Source: Saccharibacillus deserti
Lineage (GTDB): Bacteria; Bacillota; Bacilli; Paenibacillales; Paenibacillaceae
Direction of reading: 5' to 3'
NCBI RefSeq assembly: GCF_013618475.1
Contig: NZ_JABJVN010000001.1
Location: 62,001 to 126,000, forward strand
Length of the DNA: 64,000 bases
How positions within the stretch are numbered: position 1 is the first letter of the stretch; every line of letters begins with the position of its first letter. Below the pieces are notes generated by a model, which was not told where the DNA came from, ran no database searches, and was given only the letters and a program-made list of their open reading frames with translations. The translations under genes and the position numbers were made by a program. Below, piece by piece: positions 44,666 to 52,171 of the stretch.

Positions 44666-45786
44666 CGGAAAGACTCGAAGGCTCCGCCGTCATCCGCTGC
44701 AGCGGATGCGGAGCTCCGCTTCAAACGGAAGATCCGGCAGGACCCGGCTATATTCCGCAGCTCAAGGAAGAAGGCGGGCAAATCTGCCGCCGCTGTTTCC
44801 GTATCAAAAATTACAACGAGGTTGCTTCGGTCGCCGTAAATCAGGATGAATTTCTGCGGATGCTCAGCCAAATCGGCGACCGTAAAGCTCTCGTGATCCA
44901 CATTGTGGACCTGTTCGATTTCCAGGGCAGCGTCATTACCGGACTGCAGCGCTTTGTAGGCAGCAATCCGGTTATTCTCGCGGTCAACAAAATCGATCTG
45001 CTGCCGAAGGTGACCAATTGGAACAAAATCCGCAACTGGGTACAGAAGCAGGCGAAAGAAGCCGGATTGAAAACGGAAGAAATCGTATTATGCAGCGCCA
45101 AGAAAAATCTCGGCTTCGACCGTCTTCTTCAGGAAGTGGCGGACCGCCGAGGCGATCGAGACGTCTATGTGGTAGGTGCGACCAACGTTGGCAAGTCTAC
45201 GTTGATCAACCGCCTGATCAGCGATTACAGCGATCTCGAAGAAGAACTGACGACTTCCCGTTATCCGGGAACCACGCTGGATATGGTCAACATTCCGCTG
45301 GACGACGGACATTATATCGTCGATACGCCGGGGATTGTCTATCCTTCCCGTTATACGGAACTGGTTACGCCCGGAGATCTGGTCAAGGTCATGCCGGAAA
45401 AGCCGCTTAAACCGGCTGTCTATCAGTTGAACGAAGGACAGACGATCTTTATCGGAGGACTGGCGCGGTTCGACTTTGTCGAAGGCCAACGTCAATCGTT
45501 TACTTTCTACACAAGCGGAGCTTTGAATCTGCACCGGACCAAACTGGGCCGTGCCGACGAATTGTACGCCGAGCACGCCGGGGAAATGCTGACGCCGCCT
45601 TCGCGCGAAAGTCTGCCCGATCTGCCGGCCTGGACCCGCCATGAATTCCGCGTGCCCAAAGGCGGCGCCCAGGATTTGTTCGTCTCCGGTCTTGGCTGGA
45701 TCAAAGCGAACGGCGAGAGCGGGGCCAAGGTTGCGATCCATGCACCGAAAGGCGTTAAGGTCATTATGCGCGAATCGCTGGTCTAG
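44662..45786 (+). CDS. yqeH: Ribosome biogenesis GTPase YqeH
   Basis: Circularly permuted GTPase needed for 30S subunit assembly. The 374 residues open with a zinc finger (CSGCG near residue 13 and CRRC near 43). The G motifs then come in permuted order: NKIDLL (G4) near 112, GATNVGKST (G1) near 173, and DTPGI (G3) near 218. The ATG at 44662 follows AAGGAGGAAAAG; an in-frame start 24 bases earlier lies inside yqeG. The TAG stop at 45784 coincides with one copy of the direct repeat flanking the palindromic element after it. Confidence 0.95.
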   Translation: MTERLEGSAVIRCSGCGAPLQTEDPAGPGYIPQLKEEGGQICRRCFRIKNYNEVASVAVNQDEFLRMLSQIGDRKALVIHIVDLFDFQGSVITGLQRFVGSNPVILAVNKIDLLPKVTNWNKIRNWVQKQAKEAGLKTEEIVLCSAKKNLGFDRLLQEVADRRGDRDVYVVGATNVGKSTLINRLISDYSDLEEELTTSRYPGTTLDMVNIPLDDGHYIVDTPGIVYPSRYTELVTPGDLVKVMPEKPLKPAVYQLNEGQTIFIGGLARFDFVEGQRQSFTFYTSGALNLHRTKLGRADELYAEHAGEMLTPPSRESLPDLPAWTRHEFRVPKGGAQDLFVSGLGWIKANGESGAKVAIHAPKGVKVIMRESLV

Positions 45787-45787
45787 C

Positions 45788-45912
45788 ACCCTGTCAACTC
45801 TTAATCCGAGGTTTACGTTTTCCTGAAACAACAATTCCGTCGGAGACTTCGTACATGCTTCAGGTACGAAATCTCAGGGAAGCGTAACCTTACCTTTGGT
45901 GTTGACAAGGTA
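45788..45912. mobile_element. MITE-like palindromic element, about 125 bp
   Basis: The two ends are imperfect complements: ACCCTGTCAAC at the left and GTTGACAAGGT at the right, continuing inward through AGGTTTACG/CGTAACCT and TTTTCCTGA/TCAGGGAAG. An inner hairpin, GAGACTTCGTAC with GTACGAAATCTC, closes it. The left arm has about 16 extra bases. CTAGC occurs directly before (45783-45787) and after (45913-45917), a possible 5-bp target duplication. No protein is encoded. Classification as a MITE is inference; only one copy lies in the window. Confidence 0.55.
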
Positions 45913-45945
45913 CTAGCCCGCACCGTATTCGGGAGGGGAAATCCG

Positions 45946-46797
45946 TTGAATCCAATCAATAAGCATCCGCTCAAGCTCGGAGTCATCGGCGATCCGATTG
46001 CGCATTCCAAGTCGCCGGTCATGCATACGGCTGCGCTGCGCGAATGCTCGATTCCGGGCAGCTACTCGGCGCTGCATATCCAGCCGGACCGGCTCGAAGC
46101 CATGATCCGTACGGTGCGCGAAGAAGAATACCGGGGGATCAACGTGACGATTCCGCACAAGGAATCCGTCATGGAGCTGCTCGACGAGCTGGGCGAAGAT
46201 GCCCGGCGAATCGGGGCGGTCAATACGATCGTGAACGAAGGAGGCCGGCTGATCGGCCGCAATACCGACGGAATCGGCTATGTCCGTTCCCTGAAGGAAG
46301 AAGCGGCGGCCGAACTTGAAGGCCGCCGCATCGTTGTCCTTGGAGCGGGAGGCGCGGCGCGCGGAATCATCTACGCGCTGGCGGCCGAAGCGCCGGACCG
46401 GATCCTGCTGCTGAACCGTACGCCGGAAAGAGCGGAGAAACTCGCGCGCGAGTGGAGCGATCTCGCCGATATCGCGGCCCTGCCTTCGGAGCGCGCGGCC
46501 GAAGCGCTGAAGACCGCCGATATCGTGATTAACACGACTTCGGTCGGCATGCATCCGCATCTCGAAGGGCTGCCGCTCGATCCTGCGCTGCTTCGCGGCA
46601 GCGAGATCGTCAGCGACCTGATCTATAACCCGCTGGAGACGCGGCTGCTGCGTTCGGCGCGGCAGCAGGGCTGCCGGACACACGGAGGCCTGGGCATGTT
46701 CGTTTATCAGGGCGCTTATGCATTTGAATATTGGACAGGCGTTCAGGCTCCGGTCGGCGTCATGCGCAGGGCCGTACTGGCAAGCATGAACGTCTAG
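45946..46797 (+). CDS. aroE: Shikimate dehydrogenase
   Basis: NADPH-dependent reduction of 3-dehydroshikimate to shikimate in aromatic amino acid synthesis. In the 283 residues the substrate domain has SKSPVMHTAAL and the catalytic lysine in NVTIPHKE (near 69); NTDGIGYV precedes the NADP Rossmann motif GAGGAARGI (near 132) and the NADP-phosphate site NRTPERAEK. A TTG start at 45946 is used, with GGGAGGGGAA 5-6 bases upstream. The MITE-like element separates it from yqeH, which may alter operon read-through. Confidence 0.96.
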   Translation: MNPINKHPLKLGVIGDPIAHSKSPVMHTAALRECSIPGSYSALHIQPDRLEAMIRTVREEEYRGINVTIPHKESVMELLDELGEDARRIGAVNTIVNEGGRLIGRNTDGIGYVRSLKEEAAAELEGRRIVVLGAGGAARGIIYALAAEAPDRILLLNRTPERAEKLAREWSDLADIAALPSERAAEALKTADIVINTTSVGMHPHLEGLPLDPALLRGSEIVSDLIYNPLETRLLRSARQQGCRTHGGLGMFVYQGAYAFEYWTGVQAPVGVMRRAVLASMNV

Positions 46798-46892
46798 CCC
46801 GAAATGGGTAAAAGAATATTAAGTACACCTGCCCGTCGGCGGGAAACATTCCCGTCAACGGCATTTTCCAAAAAGAGGAGTCTATCAAACCT

Positions 46893-47183
46893 ATGCTGAC
46901 AGGCAAACAAAAACGTTATTTACGCTCGCAGGCCCACCATCTGAACCCGATTTTCCAAATCGGAAAAGGCGGCCTCAACGAACAGCTGGTTCGTCATATC
47001 AACGAAGCGATCGAACTTCGCGAACTGCTCAAAGTGGCGGTACTGAACAACTGCGACGAAGAACCCAAACAGCTCGGACCGGAACTGGCCCAGGCCGCGG
47101 AAGCGGAACTGGTACAGGTTATCGGCCGTACGATCATTTTGTACAAGCCGTCGAAAGAACACAAGCAAATCGAACTGCCGTAA
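46893..47183 (+). CDS. yhbY: Ribosome assembly RNA-binding protein YhbY (YqeI), CRM domain
   Basis: A 96-residue single CRM-domain protein that binds pre-50S ribosomes in relatives. The family start LTGKQKRYLRSQAHHLNPIFQIGKGG with the GxxG-type loop, and the end VQVIGRTIILYKPS, are both present. AAAGAGGAG lies upstream. It fits the conserved yqe block, 20 bases before nadD. Confidence 0.94.
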   Translation: MLTGKQKRYLRSQAHHLNPIFQIGKGGLNEQLVRHINEAIELRELLKVAVLNNCDEEPKQLGPELAQAAEAELVQVIGRTIILYKPSKEHKQIELP

Positions 47184-47202
47184 CGCGGAGGAGTGAATGC
47201 GT

Positions 47203-47805
47203 ATGAAGATCGGAATCATGGGCGGAACGTTCGATCCGATCCATATCGGGCATCTGGTCGCCGCGGAAACGGTGCGTGAAGAGCTGGGTCTGGACGAAGT
47301 GTGGTTTATGCCGTCGCATATTCCCCCGCACAAAGCCGAAGCCGGATTCTCCGGCGAGGAACGGATGCGTATGGTGGAACTTGCGATCGGCGCCCAACCG
47401 GCGTTTCGGACCCTCGATATCGAGCTTACGCGCGGTGGCGTTTCGTACACGGCCGATACGATGGGCGAACTGGCGGAGAAATATCCGGAAGCCCGTTTTC
47501 ATTTCATCATCGGGACGGATATGGTCAACTATTTGCCCAAGTGGGAACGGATCGAGAAGCTGGTCGAACTGACGCGGTTTGCCGCGGTCGGCCGTGCCGG
47601 TTACGAGTTGAATTCCGATGTACTGCCCCCTTCGGTCGCAAGCCAAATCGATTATTTCGATATGCCTCAGCTCGAAATCTCGTCTACGGAGATTCGCGAG
47701 CGGCTGAAAAAAGGCCGTTCGGCCCGTTATCTGGTACCGGAAAAGGTGTACGATTATTTGCAAAGGAGCGGTCCGCATGCGGCATACGCGCGAACAACTG
47801 ATTGA
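47203..47805 (+). CDS. nadD: Nicotinate-nucleotide adenylyltransferase
   Basis: Adenylates nicotinate mononucleotide to deamido-NAD, an essential step of NAD synthesis. The 200-residue nucleotidyltransferase has GGTFDPIHIGHL at residues 7-18, FMPSHIPPHK near 43 and the C-terminal ISSTEIRERLKKG. The ATG at 47203 is taken because GGAGGAG ends 9 bases before it; the ATG at 47197 would be only 3 bases away. The 3' end overlaps yqeK by 29 bases. Confidence 0.95.
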   Translation: MKIGIMGGTFDPIHIGHLVAAETVREELGLDEVWFMPSHIPPHKAEAGFSGEERMRMVELAIGAQPAFRTLDIELTRGGVSYTADTMGELAEKYPEARFHFIIGTDMVNYLPKWERIEKLVELTRFAAVGRAGYELNSDVLPPSVASQIDYFDMPQLEISSTEIRERLKKGRSARYLVPEKVYDYLQRSGPHAAYARTTD

Positions 47806-48397
47806 GCGGGTATCGTCGCAGATGCCGGCCCGCAGATGGCAGCATACGCTTGGGGTCATGGCATCGGCGGTTGAATTGGCCGAACTTTACGGTGCCGATC
47901 CCGCGCGGGCGGAACTTGCGGCGATTATTCACGACGTGGCCAAGTATTGGCCCGTTCAGCGGCAGGCCGCGGTGATTGCCGAGAATGGACTGAATGCCGA
48001 ACTGCTGAATTACGATGCTCCGCTGTGGCACTCCGAAGTGGGCGCCTACGTGGCGGAATACGAATACGGGATCGAAGATCGTGAAGTCGTCGATGCGATC
48101 CGCTATCACACATCCGGCCGCGAAGGCATGACCCTGCTTGACAAAGTGGTCTGTCTGGCCGATTATATCGAGCCCGGCCGCGAATTCCCCGGAGTCGAAC
48201 TTATTCGGGGCAAAGCCCGGCTCAGTCTGGAAGAAGGATTGATCGCCGGATTCGACTCTACGCTTCGCGTATTGGTCGAACGGGGACAACAGATATTTCC
48301 GACAACGGTACTGGCACGCAACGATCTGATTCGCCAGCTTGCAGAGCGTGAGCGGGCAAGTCAGACGAAGCCGGTATCCGAAAACAAGGGAGGATAA
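47777..48397 (+). CDS. yqeK: HD-domain phosphohydrolase YqeK
   Basis: A 206-residue HD-superfamily enzyme; characterised YqeK proteins cleave diadenosine tetraphosphate symmetrically. The metal-binding HD is in AAIIHDVAKYW (near residue 56), with further histidines in RWQHTLGVMASA, LWHSEVGAYVAEYEYG and IRYHTSGREGM. Its start lies within nadD, suggesting coupled translation, and rsfS follows 3 bases after the stop. Confidence 0.94.
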   Translation: MRHTREQLIERVSSQMPARRWQHTLGVMASAVELAELYGADPARAELAAIIHDVAKYWPVQRQAAVIAENGLNAELLNYDAPLWHSEVGAYVAEYEYGIEDREVVDAIRYHTSGREGMTLLDKVVCLADYIEPGREFPGVELIRGKARLSLEEGLIAGFDSTLRVLVERGQQIFPTTVLARNDLIRQLAERERASQTKPVSENKGG

Positions 48398-48400
48398 CGA

Positions 48401-48748
48401 ATGAGTGTAAAACCAAAAGAACTGCTCCATCTCGCGACGGAGGCCGCTGTAGACAAAAAGGCGATGAATGTCGTAGGTTTGGACTTGACCGGCATCTCCA
48501 TGGTCGCCGATTATTTCATCGTTTGTCACGGCAATTCCGATACGCAGGTACAAGCGATCGCTTCGGAAGTCCGCAAGCGCGTCCTGGATGCCGGCGCGAC
48601 GATCCGCGGGATCGAAGGCATGGACTCGGCGCGGTGGGTATTGATGGATCTGGGCGATGTCGTGGTACACATTTTCCATCGCGACGAACGGGAATATTAC
48701 AATATTGAACGCGTCTGGTCGGATGCGAAAGTGGTGGAAACGGTATGA
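48401..48748 (+). CDS. rsfS: Ribosomal silencing factor RsfS
   Basis: A 115-residue DUF143 protein that binds L14 of the large subunit and blocks subunit joining under starvation. Landmarks are ADYFIVCHGNSDTQVQAIAS near residue 34 and the C-terminal WVLMDLGDVVVHIFHRDEREYYNIERVW. AGGGAGG lies upstream of the ATG. Its stop overlaps the start of the cvfB-type gene by 4 bases. Confidence 0.96.
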   Translation: MSVKPKELLHLATEAAVDKKAMNVVGLDLTGISMVADYFIVCHGNSDTQVQAIASEVRKRVLDAGATIRGIEGMDSARWVLMDLGDVVVHIFHRDEREYYNIERVWSDAKVVETV

Positions 48749-49659
48749 GTCTCGAAGCGGGGACGATCGTCACGCTGAAGGTGGCCCGTGAAGTTTCGCC
48801 GCACGGATTTTTTATGACAAACGGCATGGATGAGGTGCTGCTTCCTTATACGGAGCGTACCGGCAATATGAAATTCCGCAACGGTCAGGAAACCGAAGTG
48901 TTTATTCACCACGATTCCGAAGACCGGCTGATCGCAACGATGAAAAAGCCGCTGCTGACGTTCGGCGAGATCGGCGCACTGGAAGTAGCCGATATTCATC
49001 CGCGTCTCGGCTGCTTCCTCGAAATGGGTCTCGGCCGCCAACTGCTGCTGCCCAAGCGCGAACTGCCGGAACTTCCGGAACTGCAGCCGGAAATCGGCGA
49101 CCGGGTCTTCGTACGAATGGACCGCGACAAACAAGGACGTCTTCTTGCCCGCGCTTCGGGCGAAGAAGAATTGGCTCCGCTTTGTTTCCAGGCGCCCGAA
49201 TCGTGGAAAAACCAGTGGATGAAAGCGACGGTATACCGTCCTCTCCAGATGGGCACTTTCGTGGTTGTTGAAGGCGGCGTATTGGGATTCGGCGCACTCG
49301 GTCTGATTCACTCGACGGAACGGCCGCGGCCGCTGCGTCTGGGCGAAGTGATCGATGTCCGGGTCGCACGCGTACGCGAAGAAGACGGTCGCGTGAATCT
49401 GTCGATGGCACAGCCCAAAGAAATCGGAATGGACGAAGATGCCGAACGGATTCTGTCATTTATGCGTGCCCGTGAAGGCGGCGCAATGCCTTACTCCGAC
49501 AGCACGGCTCCAGATATCATCAAGCTGCGCTTCGGGATCAGCAAGTCGGCGTTCAAGCGCGCGCTTGGCCGCCTGATGAAGCAGGGATTGATCGAGCAGG
49601 AAGACAATTGGACGCGTCTCAAGCAGACCGGCGAAGACACTTCCGGCTCCGAGCAGTAA
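48745..49659 (+). CDS. cvfB: S1-like RNA-binding protein, CvfB/YitL family
   Basis: The 304-residue protein has consecutive S1-like OB domains (for example LEAGTIVTLKVAREVSPHGFFM and LRLGEVIDVRVARVREEDGRVNLSM) and a C-terminal winged-helix region (KLRFGISKSAFKRALGRLMKQGLIEQ), which is the CvfB plan. CvfB affects virulence gene expression in Staphylococcus; its role here is unknown. It overlaps rsfS by 4 bases and stands before yqeM, a position not occupied by this gene in Bacillus subtilis. A strong terminator follows. Confidence 0.9.
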   Translation: MSLEAGTIVTLKVAREVSPHGFFMTNGMDEVLLPYTERTGNMKFRNGQETEVFIHHDSEDRLIATMKKPLLTFGEIGALEVADIHPRLGCFLEMGLGRQLLLPKRELPELPELQPEIGDRVFVRMDRDKQGRLLARASGEEELAPLCFQAPESWKNQWMKATVYRPLQMGTFVVVEGGVLGFGALGLIHSTERPRPLRLGEVIDVRVARVREEDGRVNLSMAQPKEIGMDEDAERILSFMRAREGGAMPYSDSTAPDIIKLRFGISKSAFKRALGRLMKQGLIEQEDNWTRLKQTGEDTSGSEQ

Positions 49660-49692
49660 GATCCGCGCGGGCGGAAACGGGTTAGGCAAAGG

Positions 49693-49730
49693 ACGGCTCT
49701 TTTCCGGGTACGGAAAAGAGCCGTTTTTTT
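49693..49730 (+). terminator. Terminator after the cvfB-type gene
   Basis: ACGGCTCTTTTCCG pairs perfectly with CGGAAAAGAGCCGT around loop GGTA, followed by a run of T. It separates the cvfB-type gene from yqeM, so yqeM transcription must read through or start anew. Confidence 0.92.
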
Positions 49731-49762
49731 GCGGGAAAAAGAAGAAGGAGAGGGGCACTGAG

Positions 49763-50536
49763 ATGTCTTACGGGAAATTCGCTTATGTCTACGACGAGCT
49801 GATGCAGGATATGCCTTACGCCAAGTGGAAAAGGTTCGCGCTCGAAGCCTGGGAAAAGCACGGGAAACCGGCCGATGTGGTCGAGCTGGGCTGCGGCACC
49901 GGTACTTTGACCGCCATGCTGGCCGAAGAAGGTTATCGCGTGACCGGGATCGATCTGTCGGAAGATATGCTGGCCGTCGCCCGCAGCAAAGCGGACGAGC
50001 AGCCCTCGCTGCAGGGGCTGCTGCGCAGCGGAAGCCTGCGCTTCGTACGGCAGGACATGACCGGGTGGCAGGCGCCGGAGCCGGTCGATTCGGTCGTGTC
50101 TTTCTGCGACTGCCTGAACTATCTGACCGAACCGGAAGAAATCGAGAAAACGTTCCGGGCGACGGCGGCCGGCTTGAAGCCCGGGGGTACGTTCCTGTTC
50201 GATGTCCACCATCCCGACACCCTGCGGCGCTACGAAGAAGAGCAGCCGTTCGTTTTCGACGAAAAAGGCCTCTCGTACATTTGGACCTGCGGACTGGATG
50301 AAGAACGGACCGAAATCGAGCATCATCTGCGTATTTTCGTTCGCCGTTCCGGCGGGGGAAGTTCGGATGTGTACGACCGGTTCGACGAAGTGCATGTGGA
50401 ACGGGCTTACGAAGCGGAGTGGCTGAAGCAGGCGCTGCTGCGCGCCGGATTCTCGCGCGCCGATTTCTACGCCGATTTCGAATGGACGGCACCGGGAGAA
50501 GGGGCGGAGCGTCTATTTGCCGTGGCGGTCAAATAA
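49763..50536 (+). CDS. yqeM: Class I SAM-dependent methyltransferase YqeM
   Basis: A 257-residue methyltransferase. The SAM-binding motif I is VVELGCGTGTLTAMLAEEGY (near residue 36), followed by the acidic end of strand 2 in TGIDLSEDMLA, and DSVVSFCDCLNYL near 110. Start SYGKFAYVYDELMQDMPY is typical of the YqeM group. AAGGAGAGG lies before the ATG. The target is unknown. It ends the conserved yqe block; the comER/comEA genes that often follow are absent here. Confidence 0.9.
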   Translation: MSYGKFAYVYDELMQDMPYAKWKRFALEAWEKHGKPADVVELGCGTGTLTAMLAEEGYRVTGIDLSEDMLAVARSKADEQPSLQGLLRSGSLRFVRQDMTGWQAPEPVDSVVSFCDCLNYLTEPEEIEKTFRATAAGLKPGGTFLFDVHHPDTLRRYEEEQPFVFDEKGLSYIWTCGLDEERTEIEHHLRIFVRRSGGGSSDVYDRFDEVHVERAYEAEWLKQALLRAGFSRADFYADFEWTAPGEGAERLFAVAVK

Positions 50537-50626
50537 AGAAAGCAGCGGACCGGTTTATCTGCCGTATCGGACGATGCTATGCGTTGATCGTGACCCCAAA
50601 TCGCGTCCCAGAACCCAGGCGTACTC

Positions 50627-50658
50627 AAAAACGGATTCCCCCGGGGAATCCGTTTTTT
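50627..50658. terminator. Bidirectional terminator after yqeM
   Basis: AAAACGGATTCCCC pairs with GGGGAATCCGTTTT with almost no loop and A/T flanks, between converging transcription units. The rest of 50537-50747 shows no convincing gene. Confidence 0.88.
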
Positions 50659-50747
50659 GATATGTCTGCCTAATTTCCGCCTACCTACCGCCTGGCATTC
50701 GGCCAAGATACATACGGTAGATCGCCGCTTGGGCCGCTCCTTCGCGC

Positions 50748-50954
50748 TTACAAGCCGTTGACAAGAAGCAGAAGGGCGGCCAGCAGCGCCGCCATGCCGG
50801 CAAGGCGGCTCCACGTGATCGGAGCGGGAGTCGGCCGGTTGTGGTCGCTTCCGGTCTGTCCGTACCGCCTGCGCCAGATCCACTGCGGTGCCAATACGTT
50901 CACCGCTCCGACAGCTACAAGAACAAGAAAAAGCAGGAACAGGATAAAGATCAG
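50748..50954 (-). CDS. Putative small two-helix membrane protein, start uncertain
   Basis: A minus-strand frame ending at TAA (50750-50748) encodes about 68 residues with two strongly hydrophobic helices: an N-terminal one (LIFILFLLFLVLVAVGAVN) and a C-terminal one (LAGMAALLAALLLLVNGL). They are separated by a positively charged segment WIWRRRYG and a Pro-rich stretch. No ATG or TTG is available in frame near the first helix. The position given assumes CTG after GGAAAGGGG; a GTG at about 50900 would truncate it to 50 residues. It may be a real small protein with a rare start or a decayed gene. Family not recognised. Confidence 0.4.
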   Translation of the reverse strand: MIFILFLLFLVLVAVGAVNVLAPQWIWRRRYGQTGSDHNRPTPAPITWSRLAGMAALLAALLLLVNGL

Positions 50955-51082
50955 CCCCTTTCCGCGAAACGCTGTCTTGTGTATACGCGGCAGAACTTGA
51001 GAAGTTCTTGTCGCTTGCCGGGTTGGACAAGGTTTTGCGAGGAAAAGGCCGATTTGTGTCCGTTATCGGACCGGACCGGGCA

Positions 51083-51940
51083 TTATTCGTAAAAAAGCAG
51101 CCGTTTCGCGTAAGCGTTCCGGAAATCGCTTGGCGTCAGTCCGACTATCTTTTTAAACGCTTTCATGAAATTGTGGGAATCGCTGTAGCCGAGCTTGACG
51201 GAAACTTCGCTGATATTCTGGTTCGTGTCGGTCAGCAGGTATTTGGCCAGCTCCATTTTTTGCTGCAGAATATACTGCTTGAGCGATATACCCGAGATCG
51301 AAGAGAACAGATGCGAAATATATTTTTCGTTGTAACCGAACACTTCCGCAATTTGGGAGACTTTGACGGGCTGGCCGCGGCTCCATTTGATATAGTCGAC
51401 GATGTCGTGGTAAAGCTGCTCCTGCCGGGTCTTTTTGACGGAAAAAGATTCCGCGTGCACGATCTGGTTGTACAGCTCGCATAAAATGACGGTCGACATG
51501 TAATCGTTGAGCGGGGACGTATCGTAACTGCGGACGGAATCCTGGAGCTGCTTCATCATGACAATCATTTTCTCGAGGCTTTTCAGTTTGCCGTAGCGCG
51601 GCAGCACAATTTTCTGTTCCTGCTTGTCCGGCAGTCCCTGATCCGCATTTACGGTGACGACATCCTGCGCTTTGGCGGAAAAATGCAGCCAGTAAAAACT
51701 GCATTCCGATACCCGGTACCCGTACTGCTCGGTCGAAGGCGGCAGCAGCAAATATTCGCCTTTCGACACGGTGAAACGCTGGCTTCCGTCGGCCAGATAC
51801 AAGACGCCTTCCGTGACGACCATCAGTTCGTAATCCGTCAGCGTGCGGCTGAGGTGAATCCAGTTGGCGTCGGGTGCGACGAATTTGCCGGTAATCGCCA
51901 GCTCGACGGGAGAATCGACGGACAGCTCGTACGCAATCAT
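51083..51940 (-). CDS. AraC-family transcriptional regulator
   Basis: The 285-residue protein has an N-terminal cupin sensor (about 15-110, MVVTEGVLYLADGSQRFTVSKGEY) and a C-terminal double helix-turn-helix (about 180-280, VKVSQIAEVFGYNEKYISHLF and QNISEVSVKLGYSDSHNFMKAF). The ATG at 51940 is preferred, with AAAGGGGG about 9 bases upstream; the adjacent TTG adds one residue. It is divergent from a sugar ABC transporter operon and is its likely regulator. Confidence 0.88.
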   Translation of the reverse strand: MIAYELSVDSPVELAITGKFVAPDANWIHLSRTLTDYELMVVTEGVLYLADGSQRFTVSKGEYLLLPPSTEQYGYRVSECSFYWLHFSAKAQDVVTVNADQGLPDKQEQKIVLPRYGKLKSLEKMIVMMKQLQDSVRSYDTSPLNDYMSTVILCELYNQIVHAESFSVKKTRQEQLYHDIVDYIKWSRGQPVKVSQIAEVFGYNEKYISHLFSSISGISLKQYILQQKMELAKYLLTDTNQNISEVSVKLGYSDSHNFMKAFKKIVGLTPSDFRNAYAKRLLFYE

Positions 51941-52050
51941 CAAAGCGGCCCCCTTTATCCGGTGAAAGTTTTTTTACAAAAAAAGGTCTAAAATAACGCT
52001 AACACAAAACCTCCCCTCCCGCCAGAGACCGCCCCTTACAAGCTAACCTT

Positions 52051-52137
52051 TTGACACTTATTCGAACTTTAAACTATTTGCCGAGACCTGAGATCCGATT
52101 AATCTAGAGTCGACAAATGACTTTGTAAGCGGATTCA
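52051..52137 (+). promoter_or_regulatory. Promoter and CcpA cre site of the first ABC operon
   Basis: A perfect TTGACA (52051-52056) with a weak TATTTG (52075-52080) 18 bases on forms a promoter. Downstream, TTGTAAGCGGATTCA (52123-52137) matches every fixed position of the cre consensus WTGNAANCGNWNNCW. Lying after the promoter and 35 bases before the ATG, the site fits a CcpA roadblock. Confidence 0.7.
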
Positions 52138-52171
52138 AAATAGGGCATCGAAAAACGGAGGGGATCGGATC

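Noticed and set aside
50992-51008. AGAACTT-GAG-AAGTTCT palindrome downstream of the AraC gene
   Set aside because: Short, no T tract and not at a promoter; could be chance.
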